Shown: piece after piece, positions 1 to 6,685 of the stretch
Numbering within the stretch: position 1 is the stretch's first letter
How the letters are laid out: every line of letters starts with the position of its first letter
Program-made: the position numbers and the translations under genes
Assembly (NCBI GenBank): GCA_900539525.1
Contig: UQCM01000010.1
Coordinates: forward strand, 1-64,000
DNA: 64,000 nucleotides
From: an uncultured Blautia sp.
GTDB taxonomy: Bacteria; Bacillota; Clostridia; Lachnospirales; Lachnospiraceae
Reading direction: 5' to 3'
The notes under the pieces: model-generated
Seen by the model: the letters and a program-made list of their open reading frames with translations, nothing else
What the model was told of the DNA's origin: nothing
Database searches by the model: none

Positions 1-57
1 ACAGTAACTAAGTGGCTTTCAGACACTTTCACGGCTGTGCCGTGAATAATCTAGGTT

Positions 58-1941
58 TCAGATATTTAATCCCTTTCTCTTTTCACTGATTACAGCCTCG
101 ATCTGATCTGCTGCTTTGACAGGATCCAGTTCTACGATGACCTGACCGCCGGTGATGTTCTTCAGATCCTGTGTCAGCAGCTTCACTGCCAGGTCACTGC
201 CTGCGATAAACGGCTGCTGTCCCAGATGCAGAGGAAGTCCGAGTGCCAGTCCGAAGCAGCCGTCTGCCAGTGCCTGCTCCTCCAGCCACTGCGGAGCGGA
301 AAGTGCCAGCGGAAGCTGCGGAAGGTCGATCCCGATCGCCTCTGCCAGTTCGGTTGCAACGATCTCCAGACGTCCGATAGCAAGACACGGACCGAAATTC
401 AGTACAGGTGGAATGCCCAGGGATCTGCATACCTCTTTCAGACTGTCTCCTGCCAGCTCTGCCGCCTCCGGCCGCATCAGTCCGCAGTTCTCGATTCCTC
501 CTGAAGAGCATCCTGCCGACAATACGAGGATATCCCTCCTGATCAGCTCCTTTGTCAGCTCGACTGTGCAGACATCATGCCCCAGAGCCGTCAGGTTCGA
601 GCATCCTACCACTCCAACCACACCCTTGATCTTTCCGGATACCAGAAGGTCAATCAAAGGTTTCCAGGTTCCACCCAGGAAATCCTTCAGAGAGCCTTCG
701 CTCACACCCGTCAGAGTATCCTTATTTCCATGCTCTGCAAGCAGGTTCATCGGCACACTTCCTCTTCTCTCCTTATACGCATCGATGATCTTGTCGATGA
801 TCTCCTCTGTCTTCTCGATCCTCGTCTCATAGGAATACTCGATCAGCTCCGCATTTGCCTTCTTCGCCACATCATCGAGACAGATCTGCCTGATCTTCAG
901 TTCCTCACAAATCGGCTCGATCCCGGGAAGTGTACAGTTGAACTCGGAAAGGACCGCATCGATCGCGCCGGTCGCCAGAACCGCCTCACTGGTATAATTA
1001 TTTCCGGCATGGCCGTCAAAGATCTCCGTATAGTGGGAACCGCGCAGCTGCAGATCCTGTCCGACGCAGGTACAGCCCACCAGCTTAAATCCCTTCGCTC
1101 CCGCTGCCTTCGCCTTCGCCACAACATCCTCATCCGTCAGCCTCTCCTGGATATGTACAAAAAGGGAGTGCTGATGTCCGGTAATCATAATATTGATATA
1201 CTCCGGATCGATCACATTCAGTCCCACCGGAGCAAGACGGATTTCCGGCTGTCCCAGAAGCACATCATTTAACAGGTTCGTCAGTGTCAGTCCATAGAGA
1301 CCGGTAGAGATTCCAAGCTTCAGACAGTTCACATACATATCAACGGGATCCGAATTCAGATTCGTGGAACACTTAACCACACCGGCAAACACCTCCGACT
1401 TGGCACCGCCCGGAAGAATATTCAGCTCCTTCCACTTCTCAAAGCGCGGTGCATACGCCAGCTTCTCCACCAGCTCCATCTTCTCATACTCCGGCCGGTA
1501 GAGATCCTTCAAAACCGCATCTGCCACCTGATAAGCCGTATCATGAACATCGGTGCCCCGGATGCCGAATGCATCCGCCAGTCTCTGAAGTGCCTTCTCA
1601 CTCTTGATCGGTGCCTTATCCTTTGCAGAATTTTTCAGATTCAGTGCTGTATTCTCCACGACATGAATGTAACATCCGCTTCCTGCCGCCACTGCACGCA
1701 GAAAGTTTCTGGCCACGATCGTATCGGCATTCGCACCGCAGATTCCACGCGGACTCTTAGGAGTGATCCGGCACGGGCCATTCGAGCAAAGACGGCAGCA
1801 GACTCCCTTCAGACCAAATCCACACTTCGTACTCTGCCCCTCCACACGATGATGAGAAGTCTCCATCGGCAGCTTCTCAATATAGCTCTCCAGACATTTA
1901 TCTGCGCTCCTGCAGGTATTACAGCTAAAACACTGATTCAT
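58..1941 (-). CDS. cooS: Divergent Ni-Fe carbon monoxide dehydrogenase-like protein (CooS family)
   Basis: The 627-residue protein has the length and cysteine pattern of a monofunctional Ni-Fe CO dehydrogenase. The D- and B-cluster cysteines are present (C40, C48, C49, C52, C57, C68). So are all C-cluster ligands by alignment from memory with Carboxydothermus CODH-II: H256, C292, C336, C447, C478, C519. The canonical acid-base residues are not conserved: catalytic His93 corresponds to Y91, the other tunnel histidines to V94, N97 and L100, and catalytic Lys563 to Q556. An added N-terminus carries C4-x2-C7-x2-C10-x5-C16, which could hold another Fe-S site. The ATG lies 6 bases after TCCTCCT read on the opposite strand. 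No acsB, cooF or cooC lies on the visible side; genes downstream fall outside the window. Family membership is secure; CO oxidation activity is doubtful. Confidence 0.85.
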   Translation of the reverse strand: MNQCFSCNTCRSADKCLESYIEKLPMETSHHRVEGQSTKCGFGLKGVCCRLCSNGPCRITPKSPRGICGANADTIVARNFLRAVAAGSGCYIHVVENTALNLKNSAKDKAPIKSEKALQRLADAFGIRGTDVHDTAYQVADAVLKDLYRPEYEKMELVEKLAYAPRFEKWKELNILPGGAKSEVFAGVVKCSTNLNSDPVDMYVNCLKLGISTGLYGLTLTNLLNDVLLGQPEIRLAPVGLNVIDPEYINIMITGHQHSLFVHIQERLTDEDVVAKAKAAGAKGFKLVGCTCVGQDLQLRGSHYTEIFDGHAGNNYTSEAVLATGAIDAVLSEFNCTLPGIEPICEELKIRQICLDDVAKKANAELIEYSYETRIEKTEEIIDKIIDAYKERRGSVPMNLLAEHGNKDTLTGVSEGSLKDFLGGTWKPLIDLLVSGKIKGVVGVVGCSNLTALGHDVCTVELTKELIRRDILVLSAGCSSGGIENCGLMRPEAAELAGDSLKEVCRSLGIPPVLNFGPCLAIGRLEIVATELAEAIGIDLPQLPLALSAPQWLEEQALADGCFGLALGLPLHLGQQPFIAGSDLAVKLLTQDLKNITGGQVIVELDPVKAADQIEAVISEKRKGLNI

Positions 1942-1964
1942 GATAATCCTCCTCTTATATGCGA

Positions 1965-1979
1965 TAACAATTATTGTTA
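1965..1979 (-). promoter_or_regulatory. Perfect 7-1-7 palindrome, Fur-family-like operator of the CODH gene
   Basis: TAACAATTATTGTTA is a perfect 15-base inverted repeat with a single central base, the geometry of Fur, PerR and Zur boxes. It lies between the predicted transcription start and the ribosome binding site of the CO-dehydrogenase-like gene, a position suited to repression. Which regulator binds is not known; the half-site matches no classical Fur or PerR consensus exactly. Confidence 0.5.
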
Positions 1980-1992
1980 CTATTTCCTACTT

Positions 1993-2021
1993 ATTCTATC
2001 AAATAACTCATTTATTTGCAA
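1993..2021 (-). promoter_or_regulatory. Sigma-A type promoter of the CODH-like gene
   Basis: On the minus strand TTGCAA and TAGAAT are separated by 17 bases, with the start codon about 50 bases further on. The promoter fires away from the palindromic element at 2162-2436. Confidence 0.6.
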
Positions 2022-2161
2022 TCAGTTTTTCTTTTTTTATTATTCACACACCAGCCAGTGAGATAAGCAAAGCTTTATATGCTGATAGCCAGACCTGATG
2101 CGGGCGGAGAGTTTGTAGAATAGATTCTGGAGTCTTTATTATAACAGCATTCCAACAACCA

Positions 2162-2436
2162 GCGGGGGAGGCACATTCTGTTGCAAAGCAAACCATTTCC
2201 AGGGGCGCTTTTAATGGAGCCGAAATCCACTGCTTACGTAGACTTAGGCGCGAAGGCTCTTCCTGAGCGTCTTAGTCGAAATTTGCGCGAGTGACGAGTC
2301 GAACGGACATGTTTACATGTCCACTCGACGACCACCGCGACAACAGGGAAAAGTCGCTTTGCGAGTTTTCCCTGTTGCAGTTAGTTCGACGGAATGTTGC
2401 CCCCGGTTTGCGTGTAACAGAATGTGTCTCCCCCGC
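2162..2436. mobile_element. MITE-like palindromic element with nested hairpins
   Basis: This accounts for most of the 560-base gap 1942-2501. The outer arms 2162-2194 and 2405-2436 are a near-perfect inverted repeat of about 32 bases (GCGGGGGAG.CACATTCTGTT... at the left end). Inside are two more hairpins: 2298-2329, whose core GGACATGT-TT-ACATGTCC is perfect, and 2341-2377, where CAACAGGGAAAA pairs with TTTTCCCTGTTG. No credible reading frame is present. It is probably a non-autonomous element or a structured RNA; only one copy is visible here. Confidence 0.6.
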
Positions 2437-2450
2437 GTCCTGCGTAAGCC

Positions 2451-2481
2451 AAAAAAGGGAACCAGCTCCAAACTGATTCCC
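2451..2481 (-). terminator. Rho-independent terminator of the amino-acid ABC operon
   Basis: On the minus strand GGGAATCAG pairs with CTGGTTCCC and is followed by six T. It lies about 20 bases beyond the stop codon of the ATPase gene. Confidence 0.7.
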
Positions 2482-2501
2482 TTCCTGTATATGCTCATTT
2501 A

Positions 2502-3245
2502 TTAAATTACTTTACTCAAAAAGCTCTTCAATCTCTCCGTCTTCGGATTCGCAAACAGCTCCTGCGGGCTGTTCTCCTCCACGATCTTTCCATCTGCCAT
2601 GAAAATGACCCGGTCTGCCACCTCTTTGGCAAATCCCATCTCATGGGTAACGACCACCATCGTCATATGCTCTCTGGCCAGATCCTTCATAACACTTAAT
2701 ACCTCGCCGACCATCTCAGGGTCAAGCGCCGAAGTAGGCTCATCAAAAAGCATAACCTCCGGCTTCATACAGAGAGCCCGCACGATCGCGATCCTCTGTT
2801 TCTGTCCGCCGGAAAGCTGGCTCGGGTAGGCATCCGCTCTGTCTGCCAGTCCCACGCGCTCGAGAAGCTCCATGGCCTCCTTCTCCGCATCCTCCCTGCT
2901 CCGTCCCTGAAGCTTCATGGGGGCAAGTGTCATGTTTTTCATGATCGTCATATGCGGAAACAGATTAAAATGCTGAAATACCATTCCCATTTTCTGACGG
3001 TGTTTATCAATATTCGTCTTCTTATCCATCAGATCCACACCATCAAAAATAATGTGTCCTCCCGTCGGATCCTCCAGACGGTTTAAGCATCGCAGAAATG
3101 TACTTTTACCGGAGCCGGACGGTCCGATGACACAGACCACCTCGCCGGATCGGATATCGGTCGTTACTCCATTGAGCGCATGGACCTCTCCTCCAAAGGT
3201 TTTTATCAGATCCTTCACCTGGATCAGGACTCCATTATCGTTCAC
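2502..3245 (-). CDS. Polar amino-acid ABC transporter ATP-binding protein (GlnQ/HisP type)
   Basis: This 247-residue ATPase powers uptake of a polar amino acid through the permease encoded just upstream. Walker A is GPSGSGKST (about residues 38-46), the signature is LSGGQKQR, and Walker B with D-loop is MLFDEPTSALDPE. The H-loop is VVTHEMGFA. Length and motif order match the GlnQ/ArtP group. Its start overlaps the end of the permease gene by 11 bases, so translation is probably coupled. It is the last gene of a three-gene operon read from the promoter at 4848-4876. The substrate cannot be told from this subunit. Confidence 0.93.
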   Translation of the reverse strand: MNDNGVLIQVKDLIKTFGGEVHALNGVTTDIRSGEVVCVIGPSGSGKSTFLRCLNRLEDPTGGHIIFDGVDLMDKKTNIDKHRQKMGMVFQHFNLFPHMTIMKNMTLAPMKLQGRSREDAEKEAMELLERVGLADRADAYPSQLSGGQKQRIAIVRALCMKPEVMLFDEPTSALDPEMVGEVLSVMKDLAREHMTMVVVTHEMGFAKEVADRVIFMADGKIVEENSPQELFANPKTERLKSFLSKVI

Positions 3246-3915
3246 TGTTTCTCAACCTCCTCTCCAGAATCTTCAGCAGCTTGGAAAAGATCAGTACCAT
3301 GGCAAGATAGATCAGTGCAACAGCGATCAGTGGCATGAAGGCATCATACGTTCTGCTCTTGATGATATCTCCACCCTTTGTCAGATCCTGCAGTGCGATA
3401 TATCCGGACACAGATGTCTCCTTCAGAAGAACGATAAACTCGTTTCCAAGGGCCGGAAGCACATTTTTAAATGCCTGCGGCAGAATAATATACCGCATGG
3501 TCTGTATGTAGTTGAATCCAAGGCTTCTTCCCGCCTCGAACTGCCCGTTATCGATGGACATGATACCGCCGCGGATGATCTCTGCCACATAAGCTCCGGA
3601 ATTGATACCGAAGGCAAGGATCGCCACCAGCACCTTACTGACAGCTGTAGATTCAAACACAACGAAATAAATGATCAAAAGCTGTACGACTACCGGTGTC
3701 CCACGGAATACCGTCAGATAAACATTGCAGAGGAAATTCAGGATCTTCAGTTTCCCTGTCTTTTCATAGGTCGCACGGATGATCGCCACAAGAAATCCCA
3801 GTACAATACCGATCACTACCGCCGCAAAGGTGATCTCAAGCGTAACGCCCAGTCCGTCAACGATATATTTCCATCTGTCATCTTTGATAAAATTTAAATA
3901 GAACCGCTCTGCCAT
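3235..3915 (-). CDS. Polar amino-acid ABC transporter permease (HisM/GlnP type)
   Basis: This is a 226-residue integral membrane protein of the His/Glu/Gln/Arg permease family. An N-terminal amphipathic stretch (FIKDDRWKYIVDGLGVTLEIT) precedes about five membrane segments. The cytoplasmic EAA-like loop EAGRSLGFNYIQTMRYIILPQA contacts the ATPase. It begins 19 bases after the stop of the binding-protein gene and overlaps the ATPase start by 11 bases. Such permeases usually work as homodimers when only one is encoded, as here. Confidence 0.93.
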   Translation of the reverse strand: MAERFYLNFIKDDRWKYIVDGLGVTLEITFAAVVIGIVLGFLVAIIRATYEKTGKLKILNFLCNVYLTVFRGTPVVVQLLIIYFVVFESTAVSKVLVAILAFGINSGAYVAEIIRGGIMSIDNGQFEAGRSLGFNYIQTMRYIILPQAFKNVLPALGNEFIVLLKETSVSGYIALQDLTKGGDIIKSRTYDAFMPLIAVALIYLAMVLIFSKLLKILERRLRNSER

Positions 3916-3934
3916 GGTCTGCTATTCCCTTCCA

Positions 3935-4762
3935 TTATTCAGCGCTGATATAGCTGTCAATGATCTCCTGAAGCTTACCGGAGTCTTTCAGATTCTTAAT
4001 GGACGCATTGATCTTCTCAAGCAGCTCTGTGTTATCCTTTGCAACTGCGATCGCATACTCTTCTTTCTCATATGCATCATCGATCAGGGTCAGTCCTTCA
4101 TTTTCAGCAACAAATACCTTTGCAGGTTCATTGTCGATGATCACTGCATCGATCTTGTCCTGAATCAGCGACTGAACAGCTTCTGCTCCCTTATTGTAAC
4201 GCTCGATATTTCCATTCTCGATATCATCTGCCAGAATGTCACCTGTCGTTCCCAGCTGAACGCCTACCTTCTTTCCTGCCAGATCATCTGCGGACTTGAT
4301 ATCGCTGCCCTCTTTGATGATGATCACCTGCTTTGCCTCTGCATAGGTCTCAGAGAAATTCACGCTGACCAGACGGTCTTCTGTTACTGTCATACCTGCT
4401 GCACCGAAATCAGCCTTACCGGACTGTACGGCTGCGATAATGGAATCAAATGCCATATCCTCGATCTTCAGCTCCATGCCCATGTCCTCAGCGATCGCCT
4501 TCGCGATATCCGCATCGATACCTACGACCTCACCGCCTTCATAATACTCATACGGCGGAAACTCTGCATTGGTAGCCATGACCAGTGTGCCGCCTGCTGC
4601 CTCTGTTTCTGCATCCTCTGCTGCCGCTTCTGTAGCTGCTGCATTTTCTGCTGCTGCCTCTGTTTCTGCATCCGTAGCCGGTGCTGCTGCCTCTTTACTT
4701 CCACATGCGCTTAAAGAAAATACCATCGTTCCAACAAGTGCTGCTGCGATTAATTTTTTCAT
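3935..4762 (-). CDS. Polar amino-acid ABC transporter substrate-binding lipoprotein
   Basis: This is a solute-binding protein of family 3 (SBP_bac_3). From the chosen start it begins MKKLIAAALVGTMVFSLSAC, a lipoprotein signal with C20 as the anchor. A low-complexity Ala/Glu/Thr linker (about residues 25-55) follows, then the binding domain from LVMATNAEFPPYEYYE. An upstream in-frame ATG exists at 4780, but the AGGAGG motif lies inside those first codons with correct spacing to 4762, so 4762 is preferred. It is the first gene of the operon. The FPPYE motif is common to cystine, glutamine and arginine binders, so the ligand stays open. Confidence 0.92.
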   Translation of the reverse strand: MKKLIAAALVGTMVFSLSACGSKEAAAPATDAETEAAAENAAATEAAAEDAETEAAGGTLVMATNAEFPPYEYYEGGEVVGIDADIAKAIAEDMGMELKIEDMAFDSIIAAVQSGKADFGAAGMTVTEDRLVSVNFSETYAEAKQVIIIKEGSDIKSADDLAGKKVGVQLGTTGDILADDIENGNIERYNKGAEAVQSLIQDKIDAVIIDNEPAKVFVAENEGLTLIDDAYEKEEYAIAVAKDNTELLEKINASIKNLKDSGKLQEIIDSYISAE

Positions 4763-4793
4763 CAAAACATCCTCCTTCATATTTTTTCACATG

Positions 4794-4846
4794 GTAACAG
4801 TTCAGTCATGATTTCGCCTCATCGCAAAACATGGCTGAACTGTTTC
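4794..4846. repeat. Palindromic repeat, family D-like, in the binding-protein leader
   Basis: GTAACAGTTCAG at the left and CTGAACTGTTT at the right form an inverted repeat around a Cys-Gly-poor core with TTTCGCCTC and GCAAAAC. It lies immediately downstream of the -10 box at 4848, so it would form the 5' end of the transporter mRNA. It resembles the family D repeats at 36303, 50392 and 56902. Confidence 0.5.
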
Positions 4847-4847
4847 A

Positions 4848-4876
4848 AATTTATCATCTATTCCGGGGATTGTCAA
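4848..4876 (-). promoter_or_regulatory. Promoter of the amino-acid ABC operon
   Basis: On the minus strand a consensus TTGACA is 17 bases from TAAATT. The leader to the first start codon is about 80 bases and holds the palindrome at 4794-4846. Confidence 0.65.
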
Positions 4877-4917
4877 CAGCACATTGCATAAAATGCCATT
4901 TTCTTTCATAATTAGTA

Positions 4918-4975
4918 TTACTGTTCACTCCGTGACCAGTAACACGCTTCGCGATGCACAGATATGATGCATTCT
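4918..4975. repeat. Palindromic repeat family A, partial copy
   Basis: The palindrome TTACTGTTCACTCCGTGACC followed by AGTAAC, then ACGCTTCGCGATGCACAGATATGATGCATTCT, repeats the first third of the full copy at 18445-18599 almost base for base. The rest of the element is missing here. Confidence 0.7.
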
Positions 4976-4990
4976 CCTTGACTTCCTGAC

Positions 4991-5773
4991 TCACCCCAGT
5001 GCCACATCCAGGATCATCATCAGCACAAATCCGACTGCGACACCGATGGTTCCGATATTCGTATGTTCTCCCGCCTGGGCTTCCGGGATCAGCTCCTCCA
5101 CGACGACGTAGATCATCGCACCTGCTGCGAATGACAGCAGATAGGGCAGTGCCGGATAGATGATTCCTGTGAGAAGGATCGTAATCACAGCCGCCACCGG
5201 CTCCACGATTCCTGACGCCGCCCCGTATAAAAACGCTCTAGGCTTCGAAAGTCCCTCACTCTTCAGCGGCATGGATATGATCGCGCCCTCCGGGAAATTC
5301 TGAATGGCGATTCCGATGGAAAGCGCAAAGGCCCCTGCCACAGAGATCAGGGTACTCTCTGCCAGCAGTCCGGACAACACCACACCGACTGCCATTCCCT
5401 CCGGAATATTGTGAAGGGTCACCGCCAGTACCAGCATGGTACTCTTCTTCAGGCTCGCCTTCACTCCCTCGGGTTTCTCTTTATCCAGATGAATGTGCGG
5501 GATCACCGTATCCAGGAGCAGAAGAAACAGAATGCCCAGTAAAAACCCGACAGCCGCCGGAACCCAGGCGATGACGCCCTGCTCCTGCGCCATATCGATC
5601 GACGGCATGATCAGCGACCACACGGAAGCCGCCATCATCACGCCAGACGCAAAGCCCAGCAGCGACTTCTGAAGCTTCGCCCCCATCTCCTTCTTCAGAA
5701 AAAACACCATCCCTGCTCCCAGAGCCGTTCCCAGAAACGGGATCAATACTCCAATCATCACATTTTTGTCCAT
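4991..5773 (-). CDS. ZIP family divalent metal transporter (GufA/ZupT-like)
   Basis: This is a 260-residue polytopic membrane protein with about eight membrane segments. The family metal-binding signatures are HNIPEG (residues 121-126) and QNFPEG (158-163), plus a late EELIPEA motif. The loop IPHIHLDKEKPEG carries the usual histidines of the intracellular loop. The longer upstream frame to 5836 lacks a good ribosome site and adds a basic non-family N-terminus; ATG 5773 follows AGAGAGG with 8-base spacing. Family knowledge points to Zn, Mn or Fe import; the sequence cannot say which. It is a single gene with no partner. Confidence 0.88.
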   Translation of the reverse strand: MDKNVMIGVLIPFLGTALGAGMVFFLKKEMGAKLQKSLLGFASGVMMAASVWSLIMPSIDMAQEQGVIAWVPAAVGFLLGILFLLLLDTVIPHIHLDKEKPEGVKASLKKSTMLVLAVTLHNIPEGMAVGVVLSGLLAESTLISVAGAFALSIGIAIQNFPEGAIISMPLKSEGLSKPRAFLYGAASGIVEPVAAVITILLTGIIYPALPYLLSFAAGAMIYVVVEELIPEAQAGEHTNIGTIGVAVGFVLMMILDVALG

Positions 5774-6019
5774 ACCTATACCTCTCTTTCTGATTCCTTT
5801 TTCTTCACACGGTAATATATTCTTCCGTTTCCGCATATATTAATACGAAATCCCGGCAGCAGAAAGCTTACGCACGAAAGCCTGACGGGACGCACAGCAA
5901 AATGTTACCGTTCCCAAAGGATACGGCAGCAGAAACCCGATAATCCCTACATACCAGGATACTGCGGATTTCTCCGCACTTTCGTATCACACCATTATCA
6001 CTGACACCAAGGAGGTTCT

Positions 6020-6655
6020 ATGCAGGAATGGATCATTACCGTGATGCAGCAGTACGGCTATCTGGGAGTGGCTCTGCTCATCGCCATCGAAAATATTTTC
6101 CCTCCCATCCCCTCTGAGGTCATCCTGACCTTCGGAGGCTTCATGACAACCTATACAACATTAAACATCTGGCTGGTCATCCTGGCTGCTACGGCAGGCT
6201 CTCTAATTGGCGCCATCTTTCTGTACGGCGTCGGCTGTCTTCTGCCGCCGCACCGCCTGAAAGCCATTCTGTCCGGACGTACCGGAAAGCTTCTGCATCT
6301 CTATCCCGATGATGTGGATAAGTCCATCGAATGGTTCAACCGCACCGGCTTCACCACCGTATTCTTCTGCCGTTTCATCCCCATGATCCGCAGCCTGATC
6401 TCCATCCCGGCAGGCTTCGCCCGGATGAAGCTGCTCCCCTTTCTGGTACTAACCACACTCGGAAGCTTCCTGTGGAACACAGTCCTTGTGTGGGTGGGCG
6501 TCGCAGCCAGGGAATCCTGGGATATCATCGTCAAATATCTGGATTCCTATTCCGGTGCAGCCAAACTGGTACTGGCGGGGCTTGGGTGCATCGCACTTCT
6601 GTTTTTCATCCGGAAACGCATCTTCTCCAAAAAAGAAGCAACACCGGAATCGTGA
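6020..6655 (+). CDS. DedA family membrane protein (SNARE-associated PF09335)
   Basis: This 211-residue membrane protein is preceded by AAGGAGG. Family motifs are visible: ENIFPPIPSEV near residue 26 in the first re-entrant region, and FFCRFIPMIRSLISIPAGFARM around 115-136, with the conserved arginines and glycine. DedA proteins act as lipid scramblases or flippases for carrier lipids or phospholipids and support membrane-potential homeostasis. This one ends in a basic tail (RKRIFSKKEA). It converges on glmS with a 30-base gap that holds a hairpin terminator. Confidence 0.9.
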   Translation: MQEWIITVMQQYGYLGVALLIAIENIFPPIPSEVILTFGGFMTTYTTLNIWLVILAATAGSLIGAIFLYGVGCLLPPHRLKAILSGRTGKLLHLYPDDVDKSIEWFNRTGFTTVFFCRFIPMIRSLISIPAGFARMKLLPFLVLTTLGSFLWNTVLVWVGVAARESWDIIVKYLDSYSGAAKLVLAGLGCIALLFFIRKRIFSKKEATPES

Positions 6656-6657
6656 CA

Positions 6658-6680
6658 CGGGAATCACTGGCCTGTTCCCG
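6658..6680. terminator. Hairpin terminator between convergent dedA-like gene and glmS
   Basis: CGGGAA and TTCCCG pair across an 11-base loop between the two convergent stop codons, followed by TTCT. The T-run is short, so strength is uncertain. Confidence 0.45.
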
Positions 6681-6685
6681 TTCTC

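Noticed and set aside
5854..5941. Direct repeat CGGCAGCAGAAA between the ZIP and DedA genes
   Set aside because: Only two short copies 76 bases apart; too little to call a feature.
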